From: Staphylotrichum longicolle
Taxonomy: Eukaryota; Ascomycota; Sordariomycetes; Sordariales; Chaetomiaceae
Assembly (NCBI GenBank): GCA_019096155.1
Contig: JAHCVI010000005.1
Coordinates: 940,468-1,004,467 of the forward strand
Reading direction: 5' to 3'
DNA: 64,000 bases
In this document: positions 51,665 through 61,964 of the stretch, piece after piece
How the letters are laid out: each line of letters begins with the position of its first letter
How positions within the stretch are numbered: the first letter of the stretch is position 1
Translations under genes and position numbers: made by a program
The notes under the pieces: generated by a model
Seen by the model: the letters and a program-made list of their open reading frames with translations, nothing else
The model's database searches: none
Told to the model about the DNA's origin: nothing

Positions 51665-53702
51665 TCATCTCCGCGCGATATCAACTGGGACTATGTCGCC
51701 GCCTCGTGTGATGTAATATGACACAACTGCCTTCTCATCCTGGGTGTCCAACTCTGTTATGAAATCTTGGATAACGCTGTGAGGGTTGCCTGATGTTGAG
51801 GCGGCGACGGTGGCGGGATTATTTAGACCTTCAGTCGCTCGTGGCGTTAACTTGGACCCAAGAGTTTTGTCTATCGTATGTCGCTTGATCGATAGACTAA
51901 CGAGAAGCGAGACAATTCCTGCCCCAGTGGTAGTCCAGTACACGCCGCGGAAGCCGGCGAGGTCTAAAACTTTATTAGCACTTGTCCAATCTAGAGGAGG
52001 TAAACTTACAGGACTGTAGCGCGGCGGTGCGGGTAGGGTCTGCAGGATCCATCGAAGACATAGTCTTGGCGAATGCCACGGCGTTATAAGCAATGCTCCT
52101 AGGCAGCCCGAGCTCGTCAAGCTTGGAGCTCATGGCGTTTTGGAATACACTACCACCAATAGCCACCCCGAAAGACATACCTAGGCTGCGCATAAAAGCG
52201 TACATGGCAGCGGCACGGCCAGCATCTTCGATGCGGCTCGCAGCCTGGACGCCAACGTTGACGCCGGTGAGCAGCATGCCGTTGCCAATGCCAAAGACAG
52301 CAAGAATACTAGCCCAGGCCGCAGTCTCAGTTTCTTGGTCGAGGAGCAATAGGAGGCCATACCCAACAGTCGTGATGACCCACCCGCTCCATATCGACCA
52401 CCTATAGCCACCAGTCCATGTTGTAATCAGCGAGGTGATGATGCTTCCTGGTAGGAGAAAGCACGTGACTGGGAAGATGTCCACGCCGGACCGTGTTGGC
52501 GAATGGAACTTCATGGCGGTAAAGAAGAAGGGGACATAGTAAAGCGCGCAAAATAGCTGAGATGAATTATGCGTTAGCGTATATCGCTCGCAGTAAATAG
52601 CGGGAGCGAGAGGGACACGTACAATGAATCCTTGGGATAGAGCGCAGGTGTAGGTAGCGAGGGCCGATGGCGAGTCAAAGAGCGACTGGCGGAGGACGGG
52701 CTCGCGCGCGCCATAGAACTCCCAGACAACCGCGATAATCACCCCAGCTATGCCGACAGTTATAGGGACTATTGCTTGCGCGCTTCTCCATTCGAACTGT
52801 ACGCCGGCCCAAGATATCCCTATCAGAAAGCTAGTCATGCCGCCGACGAAGAAGAAACCACCTATCCAGTCGATACGGCCGAGCTTAGAGACAAGGGTGT
52901 TTTTTTTAATGTCGGACTTGATATAGATGGGAACAAGAACTAGGCCGAAAACGCAGAAGGGAAACTAGAGAGAGAATCAGCTAACCATCATTAGCACAGC
53001 GAGGCGGCTCCAGAGTACGGTACAAACATTGATGTAGAAACACCACCTCCATGCGAGACGTTCGATAAAAAGACCCCCAATTACCGGACCGAAGACGCTG
53101 CCCAGCGCCCACGCAGCCAGAACGAACGAGAAGTACTTTGGCCGCTGTCTCAGCGGGATGATGTCGGCAAAAATGACTTGTCCCATGGTTATGATACCGC
53201 CGCCCCCGATCCCCTGCAGCGAGCGGCCGATGAAAAAGACGCTGAATCCCCTTGCAACGGGCGCGCAGAGCAGGGTGCCGAGTGTGAAGAACATGACCGA
53301 CACAAAGAGCATCTCCGTGTTTCCAAAGATATCGGATAGCGCGGCGATAAAGGGTTGACACACAGCGCACGACAACAGGTATGACGTCCCCGCCCAGAAT
53401 GCATCCGTGGCGCTTCCGCCAAGATCCACGGCCAATGTCTGTCGAGCAATGAGCATAAAGTTGATTTCGTCTTGTCGAAGATCACTCACAGGTAAGGCCG
53501 AGACTAAGATCGTCGCATCCAACGCTACCATGAGCGAGATGAAAGCAAGCGTAAGCATAACAGCATACTCCTGCTTCCCGGGCTTCCAGTCCGCTTGGTC
53601 CCACTCCGGCCCAACGTCGAAGTTTATATTGGAAGGACAAGCACCGTCCGACCGGCGGTTGACCATCTCCAATCCGTGGACCATCTCTATAGCTCTCCCC
53701 AC
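51665..53702 (-). CDS. MFS drug:H+ antiporter, DHA2 family (14 TM)
   Basis: Exons 53702-53490, 53438-53028, 52964-52623, 52556-52010 and 51963-51665 with introns of 51, 63, 66 and 46 bases; 603 residues, stop TGA. Major facilitator superfamily exporter of small toxic molecules at the plasma membrane. Visible: first helix 'LTLAFISLMVALDATILVSA', 'FWAGTSYLL', motif A-like 'LSDIFGNTEML', 'RSLQGIGGGGIITM', and the antiporter motif C 'LGSVFGPVIGGL'; later 'WRWCFYINFPF'. The N-terminus is hydrophilic and the C-terminus ends in a cytosolic tail ('DTQDEKAVVSYY'). The first intron has no stop and keeps frame, so a read-through form would also be open. It is intact. Substrate unknown; no biosynthetic core gene lies beside it. 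Confidence 0.88.
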
Positions 53703-54250
53703 GTAGGCTTTAATAATTGGATTGTAGATAGGAGTAATTGCGGCAGCTGTGATTGATATATCGCACTCGCCGAGGTCATGGATATGACTCTAATTTATGT
53801 TAACCCGCTCTGAGTACTTCTAGCGCTAAGTATGGGCATGAGGGAATCCTGCTGTCGAAAATGCTGTCATGCTGTTCCATCGCATGAACTATCAGAAGGA
53901 TGTCAGCCCCTGTTCATAGTGCTCCTGATGCATGATTAGCATTGGGCAGTTACGAGCCGAGGCGGGTTAGTATTTATCGACGTCAAATAGTGTGATTTCT
54001 ATGCAGAGGCGATATGTACAGTTACATCACAGTTCCCTACACCCCGGGCGTGCGAGCTGACTTGGAATTGGAAATTTTCCAATTCAGAGTTGGCCCGTGT
54101 GCCGCCCACTCCAGCCTCATTGCCAAAGCTAGCGCAGACGCTCAATACTGCAACGCACTCAAAAGATAGGGACATCTGGCCCGGCCTGGTAAGTATAGCT
54201 AAAAGAACAATCAATAATAATACTGAAATGATTTAGAGAGATCCGGATAC
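53703..54250. other. No gene seen
   Basis: Upstream region of the MFS gene, AT-rich; no motif recognised. Confidence 0.4.
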
Positions 54251-54823
54251 CTATGAGTGTGTAGTTGTCTTTGTAGAACTGAGGAGATCTCGAACGTGCT
54301 GTGGAGAATTGACGAGTCTGTAAACGTCGCATACAACTTCCTTGAATTCTTTATATGCGATATTCATCTCCTTCGCCCAGGTTTCCAAGCTAGAGATTGC
54401 TTGTTGAAGATCATTGAGCTTAGACTCGATTCCTTGCATTACATTCTCCACGCGCTCGAGCCGCGAGCAGCCTTGGCTTTGGTGCTGTGAGTTGTTGTGG
54501 GCCTGTAGCTGGTTGACCGCGCTCTCTAGTTTCTCTAGTCTCTGTATCAATAATGTAGGATCCGAGTCGGGTTGTAATGGATAATCTAATGGGAAAGATA
54601 TCCCTGGGTCGATTTGCAACGAGAAGGTAGCAGGACTTAGAGATGGGCATCCAAGCGAGGCGAAGGAGTTGCAAATAGGAAGAGAAGCAGGAGCTGGGAA
54701 TCCATATGGAAACAAACCCGCCCTCGCATCGGAGCTCTGTCTGCTATTTTCGGATTGGCAGGTGCAAGCTGTGAAATCAGAAAGTATTGAGGCCTCCATT
54801 GAGTCGATTGCTAAGATGTGCAA
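54251..54823 (-). CDS. Coiled-coil protein gene 2
   Basis: 190 residues (start 54823, or Met 54799). The N-terminal half is rich in Ser, Pro and Cys ('DFTACTCQSENSRQSS', 'PAPASLPICNSFASLG'). From about residue 88 a heptad coil follows: 'LLIQRLEKLESAVNQLQAH', 'LERVENVMQGIESKLNDLQQ', 'AISSLETWAKEMNIAY', ending 'VRDLLSSTKTTTHS'. This order, a disordered acidic/Ser head plus coiled coil and short tail, is reminiscent of fungal adaptor or regulatory proteins, but no domain name can be given. It lies 260 bases left of transposon A. Confidence 0.5.
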   Translation of the reverse strand: MHILAIDSMEASILSDFTACTCQSENSRQSSDARAGLFPYGFPAPASLPICNSFASLGCPSLSPATFSLQIDPGISFPLDYPLQPDSDPTLLIQRLEKLESAVNQLQAHNNSQHQSQGCSRLERVENVMQGIESKLNDLQQAISSLETWAKEMNIAYKEFKEVVCDVYRLVNSPQHVRDLLSSTKTTTHS

Positions 54824-55083
54824 ACACTAGCGTGATAGAATTGTAGATTTGAGTCGTATCGCGGCAAGTTGATACTGTCTTATATTTCGGTTCGATCTTA
54901 TCTACTTCCTAGCTGGAACCTTCAATTTCCGTTTCTATTCAAGACTGCGGCTTAGACAGTTGCAATGTGAGGCATACTTAAAATATTAATCAGTGTCGTT
55001 GTGGCTCAGACACTTGCTACGCAGGGCTTGCCGGAGTCAGCCAGACCCGCAGGATGACGAGTGTGGGCAGACTTGCAGGGCTA

Positions 55084-56938
55084 ACGTACTTTATAAGCGA
55101 GCGACGCATATAAGCGAGCGACGCACTCCCCACTACTCAACAAATACTATCCTCAATTACAATACAACAAGACTAGGAACCAACTATAATTTCATCAGAA
55201 ATAGCTGAATCAGATGATTCTGTAGCCTCCTGGCAAGTGCGGCATTATGGCCAGGCTTGCCGCACACACTACAGCACCGAACCTTCGTACGAACCCCCCT
55301 ATACCACTACCGCCCGGCTGCGTTTCTTGCACCCCTCTTCACCTCTAGCCTTCTGATCTAGTAGACCGTATGCATCCTGTACAGCAAGTGATCCCCAAGC
55401 CGTACACGTGTTTTTTTGGCTCTCCGGCGCTTGCTTAGTGCCTCGTTGGCCTTGCGGAGCGAAGAGACCTCTGCCTGTAAGAGGGTCACTTGGTGCATTA
55501 CAGCCATCGTGCCTTTGGCAAGCTGGTCTACAGCAGCTAACATCGAAGTCGGGGAGCTGTTTTGATGGTTGGTAATGCGAGTCTTGATGAGCGTTGACTG
55601 CGAGTCGGCTTCTCGGGGTTGTGGGGTGTCTGGAAGACCCAAGGTTGGGCAGTGCCAGGCCGTGAGGTCGGAGGTGTTGGCGTACGAAGCTTGATATCCA
55701 GCTTAGAAAGCACCCTCTCTGGATCGTACGGCACAAGGCCAGCCCCTGCGAAGCCGCCCTGGATATTCCTCTCAGTGATAGAGGCAAAGAAGGCCTCGCG
55801 GAAAGAACAGAGAAACTCGAGCTTGCTGACGTGGTTGATATGCATCCGCATCAAGTCCTCAACCTGGCGACCGTACGCCCGCTTCAGCGGTCCAAAGCAG
55901 CCAACATCGAGTGGCTGGAGGAGGTGGGAGGAATGCGGAGGCATGCAGAGCGTGATGATGTTGTTCTGCTGACAATAGAGCTCGAATTCGGTCGAGTGGT
56001 GGCTCTCGTGGCCGTCGAGGATCAACAACCGGTATTTGCCTTTCGTACGAGGTGCTGTATGGAAGTCGAAGTGCTTGATCCAATCTAGGCCTACCGCATT
56101 GGTGGTCCAGCCATTGTCGGTGGTTGCGATGCGCCAGTCAGCCGGGAGGTCGCACTCGGTATACCAGTTGGCGAGGTGGTACTGTGCGGCTAAGATGATG
56201 AACGGAGGGATAGCCCAGCCGAGGGCATTGACTCCCTGGATAACCGTTGCCCATTCGCGGTTGCCAGGCTGGGCTAGTTTTGCTTTGCCACGGCCGTCCG
56301 AGGTCGTGACCACCATACCCGCAAAGATGATGCCCATCATGAACCCAGTCTCGTCGAAGTTGTAGATATCGTCGTCCACGATACCATACTTCGCCTTGAC
56401 GTTTCGTACGAGGGTAAACCACTCGCCAATAACCTTTGGATCTTCGCACTTGGCCCTCTGGTAGTCGTACCGACGTGTCCATCGCGTCCGGAGCTTTTCC
56501 TTGCGTCTGACGAAGTTGTATGCCCAGAGCTTGCCGACAGGGGGCGTATCCCGTACGCGTAATAGATGGTTGGCCATATCTTCTACACCACGTAGCCTTG
56601 GTGGAAATGATCGTGCATCTAGCTCAAGGATGTATTGAACAATAGCCTCCTCTTCGGATTGGGTGAGCTTCTTCGAATTAGGTGCAATGTCGCGTCGAGG
56701 AAGCCGGCCAGCGCGTCGATGGCGAAGCGTTGCTTCGGGCACGTTGTAGAGCTTGGCTGCCGCTCGAATGCTTAGTTTATTATTGTTTTGGATGGCTTCA
56801 AAGGCCAAAAGAAGCCTGGCTTCTTTTGAAGGGCTGCGCATTGTTTGTTGTGATAGGATTTAGTAGAATATGTAGGAGACGCGTCGAGGTGGACAGTGCG
56901 TCGCTCGCTTATATGCGTCGCTCGCTTATAAAGTACGT
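55084..56938 (-). mobile_element. Pogo/Fot-like DNA transposon A (1855 bases)
   Basis: TA target duplication (55082-55083, 56939-56940) and identical 43-base inverted repeats (55084-55126, 56896-56938): ACGTACTT plus two exact tandem copies of TATAAGCGAGCGACGCA plus C. Perfect repeat identity argues for fairly recent movement. The transposase runs on the minus strand. Confidence 0.93.
55173..56841 (-). pseudogene. Transposase of element A, two frameshifts
   Basis: The frame from 56841 covers the helix-turn-helix regions ('KLSIRAAAKLYNVPEATLRH', 'LPRRDIAPNSKKLTQSEEE'), the catalytic core ('YNFDETGFMMGII', 'LLILDGHESHHS', 'LQPLDVGCFGPLKRAYG') and 'RNIQGGFAGAGLVPYDPERV'. Near 55615 one frameshift moves the remainder (coil 'LLQAEVSSLRKANEALSKRR') into another frame, and a missing base near 55240 breaks the CCHC knuckle. 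No TAG interrupts the core. The protein would lack its C-terminal coil and knuckle. Confidence 0.88.
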
Positions 56939-57123
56939 TATAGAGAATCGGAAGCTCGAGATGCCGAGCCTCCGTCACTCCAACTACACCCATTCCAATT
57001 GTATTTAAGAGCCACGACATGCTATAAGCTGGCCCCCTTTTTTTGAAGATCCCATCACCAGCTTCAATCGTCCTCCAATCTCTTGTTCATACACACTGAC
57101 GAACTCCAACATTACATACCAAG

Positions 57124-57672
57124 ATGTTCACCAACTGCCTCCTCCTTCTCCTCGCCTCGTCCGCGACCCTCACCACCGCGGCCCTAACCGGCACCCAAAC
57201 ATCCCCCGCGCGCACCACGCACACCGTAGTCGCTGGCCGTCCCGGCCTGCGCTTTGATCCCGACAACATCGTCGCTACCCCGGGCTCCATCATCGAATTC
57301 CACTTCCTGCCCGCCAACCACTCCGTGGTCGAATCTTCGTTTGCCTCACCCTGCGTGCCCAAGGACGCGGCCTCCTTCTACTCGGGCTTCTTCCCCGTAG
57401 CCCAGAACCTGGACGGTAGCGTGGCCCAGTCTGGCGAAGTGTTCCAAATTGAGATTCAGGACGACAAGCCGATTTGGTTCTACTGTGCGCAGGAGAAGGG
57501 ACGGCATTGCCAGAGTGGCATGGTCGGTGTTGTGAATCAGGATGTGGATAGCGGGGAGACGTTAGAGGTGTTCAGAGGGGCGGCCACGGGGGTGGCGGGA
57601 CCCCCGGGCGTGCAACCGGTTGTGCAGGGTGGGCAAAGGCGGGCAAACCCTAATCCTTTGGGAGGATTTTAA
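57124..57672 (+). CDS. Secreted cupredoxin (plastocyanin-like) protein
   Basis: 182 residues, intronless. Signal peptide 'NCLLLLLASSATLTTAALTG'. A single cupredoxin domain follows: 'RFDPDNIVATPGSIIEFHF', 'NHSVVESSFASPC' (first copper His), and 'WFYCAQEKGRHCQSGMVGVV' carrying the Cys, His and Met of a type-1 copper site. This is the fungal extracellular 'serine-rich'/phytocyanin-like group; here the tail is short and Gly/Pro-rich rather than a GPI signal. Its role is unknown; electron transfer or cell-wall copper binding is possible. It is intact although it sits in only about 980 bases between transposons A and B. Confidence 0.82.
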   Translation: MFTNCLLLLLASSATLTTAALTGTQTSPARTTHTVVAGRPGLRFDPDNIVATPGSIIEFHFLPANHSVVESSFASPCVPKDAASFYSGFFPVAQNLDGSVAQSGEVFQIEIQDDKPIWFYCAQEKGRHCQSGMVGVVNQDVDSGETLEVFRGAATGVAGPPGVQPVVQGGQRRANPNPLGGF

Positions 57673-57915
57673 AAACGGGTCATATTTATACAGATGGAGA
57701 GAGCTGGAGGTCGGGTGCAAAGATCGGGCGTGACGGAGAGCGTGGCATCTGCACGCACTCATCATATCTCTGGACCGTGAGAGCTCTTTCTCTGCATTTT
57801 AGGATTTTATATACAATATAGAGGTCTTTCCGCAGCCCTACATCGTCCAATACATGACACGAGACTAGAATTCTGATTTTGCCGTTTCTTCGTCAAGGCA
57901 TTATCGTAGCGTTAA

Positions 57916-59771
57916 CGTATTTTATAAGCGAGCGGTGGGTATAAGCGAGCGGTGGCTTTCTTAGCGTACGCATCCTCCTTCAACCAAACATCATTTTTCC
58001 CCACAACTCAACATGTCTCCTCCTTCAAAGGAAGCCAGGGTAATCTTAGCCCTTGAAGCTCTTCAAAACGACAAGAATCCAAAGCTTGAAGCTATAGCTA
58101 GGCTCTATAACGTACCGGCTTTAACCCTCCGTCGTCGACGCGCCGGCCGCCCCGCACGACGCGATACTACGCCTAACTCGCGCCGGCTTACTGATTCCGA
58201 AGAGGAGGCTGTTGTTCAATATATCCTTGAGCTAGTTACGCGATCTTTTCCACCAAGACTACGTGGTGTAGAAGACATGGCCAACCAACTACTACGCGTA
58301 CGCGACGCGCCCCCTATCGGCAAGCTGTGGGCCCACAACTTCGTTAAACGCTAGCCAGAGCTCTGGATACGCTGGACACGTCGGTACGACTACTAGAGGG
58401 CTAAGTGCGAAGATCCGAAGGTCATTACCGAGTGGTTTTCTCTCGTACGAAACGTCAAGGCTAAGTATGGTATTGTAGATGACGATATCTATAACTTCGA
58501 CGAGACTAGGTTTATAATGGGCATTATCTTCGCGGGTATAGTAGTTACAACCTCGGACGGCCGTAGTAAGGCAAAGCTGGCCTAGCCTGGCAACCGCGAG
58601 TGGGCAACAGTGATACAGGGCGTCAATGCCCTCGGCTAGGCTATCCCCCCCTTTATCATCTTAGCCGCGTAGTATCACCTTGCCAACTGGTATACCGAGT
58701 GCGACCTCCCAGCCGATTGGCGTATTGCAACTACCGATAATGGCTGGACGACAAATGTAGTAGGCCTAGATTGGATCAAACACTTCGACTTCTATACAGC
58801 ACCTCGTACGAAAGGTAAATACCGGTTGTTAATCCTCGACGGCTACGAAAGCCACCACTCGACCGAATTCGAGCTCTATTGCCAGCAGAACAATATCACC
58901 ACTCTCTACATGCCTCCGCATTCTTCGCACCTCCTCCAGCCACTCGATGTTGGCTGCTTTGGGCCGTTGAAGCAGGCGTATGGTCGCCAGGTTGAGGACT
59001 TGATGCGGATGCATATCAACCACATGAGCAAGCTCGAGTTCCTCTGCGCCTTTCGCGCGGCCTTCTTCGCCTCCATCACCAAGATGAATATCCAGGGTAG
59101 CTTCGCAGGTGCTGGCCTTATGCCGTACAATCCAGAGAGGGTGCTTTCTAAGCTAGATATCAAGCTTCGTACGCCAACTCCCTGAACTCGCGGGCAGCTA
59201 CCCCACAACCTTGGGTCTTCCAGACGCCACACAACCCTCGAGAAGCCGACTCGCAGTCAACGCTCATCAAGACTCGCATTACCAACCATCAAAATAGTTC
59301 CCAACCTCGATGTTAGCTGCTGTGGACCAGCTCACCAAGGGTACGATAGCTATGATGCACCAGGTGGCCCTCCTTCGGGTAGAGAACGCTTCGCTTCGCA
59401 AGGCCAACGGCACTAAGCAAGCGCCGGAGAGCTAAAAGAACACGCGTACAGCTTGGAGGGTCACTTGCTGTACAGGATGTACAGGATGTACTAGGTCAGG
59501 GGGCCGTGGGTGGGGAGGGAGTGCAGGAAACGCAGGCGGGTGGTAGTGGTACAAGGGGGGGTCGTACGAAGGTTCGGTGCTGTGGTGTGTGCGGCAAGCC
59601 TGGCCATAATGCGCGCACTTGCCAGGAGGCTGCAGAAGCATCTGATTCAGCTGTTTCTGATGTAATTATTGTTAGTTCTTAGTGTTGTTGTATTGCAATT
59701 AAGGATAGTTGTTGTTAGGTTGCAGAAAGGCCACCGCTCGCTTATACCCACCGCTCGCTTATAAAATACGT
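57916..59771 (+). mobile_element. Pogo/Fot-like DNA transposon B (1856 bases)
   Basis: TA duplication at 57914-57915 and 59772-59773. The inverted repeats are about 42 bases (57916-57957, 59730-59771): ACGTATTT plus TATAAGCGAGCGGTGGG and TATAAGCGAGCGGTGGC. The box is close to that of element A but changed in its last bases. It holds a heavily mutated transposase gene. Confidence 0.92.
58013..59682 (+). pseudogene. Transposase of element B, many TAG codons
   Basis: Close relative of the A transposase. The N-terminal part is open to 58354; TAG codons then appear at positions where A has Gln or Trp, for example in 'YDY[Q]RAKCED', 'KLA[Q]PGNREW' and 'ALG[W]AIPPF'. The second half is open again (58826-59185: 'LQPLDVGCFGPLKQAYG'). 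A frameshift near 59183 and another near 59300 precede the coil and an intact-looking knuckle ('CGVCGKPGHNARTC'). The mutation pattern is that of RIP; the copy is dead. Confidence 0.9.
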
Positions 59772-60091
59772 TATTGTTTTTAGCATTTGGGCAGCTTTGT
59801 GCTGCGATTGTTTTAGGTTGATGCAACACATCTTTATAGCAGACCTACAGACACTCGCCGACTGCAGGTGCATGCTGTCGCGGGTAGGCCCAAGTGCCTG
59901 CTCCTCGATCTTCCAGACTCCCTACCACTGCCTCTCTCCTGAGGCCGTTACAGATACAAGAGCTCGTTGCAAGGGAAAATGGCAAGAAATAATAGACTTG
60001 AGCAGATGGACCAGATTGTAGACAAGTCAGAGGTGGCCTGTCTTAACAAGTTAGATTTACTTAACATGACTATGTATATCTGTCTGTACTA

Positions 60092-61952
60092 ACGTACTTG
60101 CATAACGAGTCGCGCAGCATAACGAGTCGCGCACTTTTTCCACCTTTACAATCTTTCGACTTCAACATCAATTTCTTCCACAAAACAAAATGGAACCTCT
60201 CCCAAAAGAAAGTCGCATGGTCCTTGCACTCGAAGCTCTTAAAAAGTACCCTGAACTTTCTGTACGAAAAGCCGCTACTCTCTATGAGGTCCCCGAAAGC
60301 TCGCTCCGCGATCGACGCGCCGGAAAACAACCACGACGCGAAATACCTGCCAACCTTCGAAAATTGACTAACTTGGAAGAAAAAGTCCTTCTTGAGAAGA
60401 TACTCGACCTTGATGCGCGAGGATTTCAGCCCCGGCTCTCCGATATTCGAGAAATGGCCGATCGTCTTCGTACGACACGCGACGCGTTACGCGTCGGACC
60501 CCGATGGGCGAACGGGTTTGTGAAACGACACCCAGAGCTTACAACGCGTTTTCGACGTCGAATCGATTACCAGAGGACCCAATGCGAAGATCCCGACGTG
60601 GTAAACGCGTGGTTTCGGCTTGTACGGAACGTGATCGACAAATACGCGATCCAAGAGGGTGATATCTACAATTTCGACGAGACTGGGTTCCAGATGGGTA
60701 TCCTATCAAGCGCAAAGGTTGTGACAAGCTCTGAACGCCGTGGTCGGCCTCGTACGAAGCAACCTGGCAATCGGGAATGGGTTACGGTGATCCAGGCTGT
60801 ATGTGCGGATGGCTGGGTCGTGCCGCCATACTTCGTCGTCAAGGGGAAAAACCACCTCCTCCCTTGGTATCAGGACAGCCGATTCCAGCCCGAATGGAGA
60901 GTCCACACGAGCGAGAATGGCTGGACTACAAACGAGATTGGCCTCGACTGGTTAAAACACTTTGATCAGTCTACCAAGCGTCGTACGAAAGGGGTACATC
61001 GACTACTTATCCTCGACGGCCATGAAAGCCACCACTCGGTCGACTTTGAAGATTTCTGCAAGGCCAATAACATCATTCCACTTTGCATGCCTCCCCATTC
61101 ATCTCATTTCCTTCAGCCTCTCGACGTTGGGTGTTTTAGTCCGCTCAAGGTCTCGTACGGCAAGCAAATCGAGCAGATGATGCGGATGCAGATCACCCAC
61201 ATCACAAAGGAAGACTTCTTCGACGCGTTTGTCGAGGCATTCCACACCTCTATTACAGCAAACAATATACGAGCAGGCTTTAAAGCAGCTGGCCTTGTCC
61301 CTTTCGACTCCGAATCGGTGATTTCTCGCCTCGACCCAAAGCCAATTACCCCATCTCCGCCAAACTCGCGTCCCGGGACAGCCTCATCTTGGATCCCAAA
61401 GACCCCATCCAATGCGTTTGAAGCGACTCAGAGCACTAGCACTCTCAAGCGCAAGATCGAAAACCATCAAGGAAGCTCCCCTACCCACATTTTTGACATC
61501 ATCGACTTGCAGGCGAAGAGTATCTCGAAATTGGCGCACGAGATAGTGTTGCTCCGAGCAGAGACCAAGGAGCTTCGCACAGCAAACGAGCGGCTAAGCA
61601 AGCGACGTAGGACAAAAAAGACACGTTTGCAGGATGGAGGATCACTTAGTTTACAAGACGCAATGCATTTGATAGCTGACCAGGGGCTTGGAGGTCAGGA
61701 GTATGAGGAAACGTCTAGGGGTGGTAGTTGTATAACCGTACGTGAGCCACGTATTCGGCTCTGCAGCAACTGTAAGAAGCCCGGCCATAATGCCCGAACT
61801 TGTCAAGTAGTTGAGGAGACGTCCGAGGAAAGCGGTTGTGAGTAGTTTTAATTGATTGAAGACGTTGTAGTTGAATTGACTTATATAAAGTAGAGAAGGT
61901 CTAAGAAACGTGCGCGACTCGTTATACTGCGCGACTCGTTATGCAAGTACGT
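60092..61952 (+). mobile_element. Pogo/Fot-like DNA transposon C (1861 bases), potentially autonomous
   Basis: TA at 60090-60091 and 61953-61954. The 43-base inverted repeats (60092-60134, 61910-61952) differ at one base: ACGTACTT plus two tandem copies of GCATAACGAGTCGCGCA plus C. Its transposase frame is complete, and both ends are present, so this copy has everything a pogo-type element is known to need. Confidence 0.94.
60190..61845 (+). CDS. Intact pogo/Fot-type transposase, 551 residues
   Basis: Cut-and-paste transposase. Order of domains: psq-type helix-turn-helix (about 12-50, 'ELSVRKAATLYEVPESSLRD'), CENP-B/Tc5-type helix-turn-helix (about 55-125, 'WANGFVKRHPELTTRF'), and DDE_1 catalytic core with its three acids in 'YNFDETGFQMG', 'LLILDGHESHHS' and 'LQPLDVGCFSPLK' (a D-D-D set). 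A linker comes next ('TPSPPNSRPGTASSW'), then a coiled coil ('LLRAETKELRTANERLSKRR'), and finally a CCHC zinc knuckle ('CSNCKKPGHNARTC'). The start gives the same N-terminus as in elements A, B and D. No stop or frameshift is present, in contrast to its three relatives. It would bind the tandem boxes at the element ends and insert at TA. Confidence 0.92.
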   Translation: MEPLPKESRMVLALEALKKYPELSVRKAATLYEVPESSLRDRRAGKQPRREIPANLRKLTNLEEKVLLEKILDLDARGFQPRLSDIREMADRLRTTRDALRVGPRWANGFVKRHPELTTRFRRRIDYQRTQCEDPDVVNAWFRLVRNVIDKYAIQEGDIYNFDETGFQMGILSSAKVVTSSERRGRPRTKQPGNREWVTVIQAVCADGWVVPPYFVVKGKNHLLPWYQDSRFQPEWRVHTSENGWTTNEIGLDWLKHFDQSTKRRTKGVHRLLILDGHESHHSVDFEDFCKANNIIPLCMPPHSSHFLQPLDVGCFSPLKVSYGKQIEQMMRMQITHITKEDFFDAFVEAFHTSITANNIRAGFKAAGLVPFDSESVISRLDPKPITPSPPNSRPGTASSWIPKTPSNAFEATQSTSTLKRKIENHQGSSPTHIFDIIDLQAKSISKLAHEIVLLRAETKELRTANERLSKRRRTKKTRLQDGGSLSLQDAMHLIADQGLGGQEYEETSRGGSCITVREPRIRLCSNCKKPGHNARTCQVVEETSEESGCE

Positions 61953-61964
61953 TATGTGATAATT

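Noticed and set aside
40210..53702. Secondary-metabolite cluster (esterase, MFS exporter, oxidase)
   Set aside because: No polyketide, peptide or terpene synthase or pathway regulator is present; the genes are far apart.
17570..59682. UAG read as glutamine (altered code or suppressor), since most breaks are TAG at Gln positions
   Set aside because: Intact genes here end with TAG at natural C-termini (membrane protein 6223-6225, esterase 41996-41998) and use CAG freely; Trp sites are also hit. RIP explains both.
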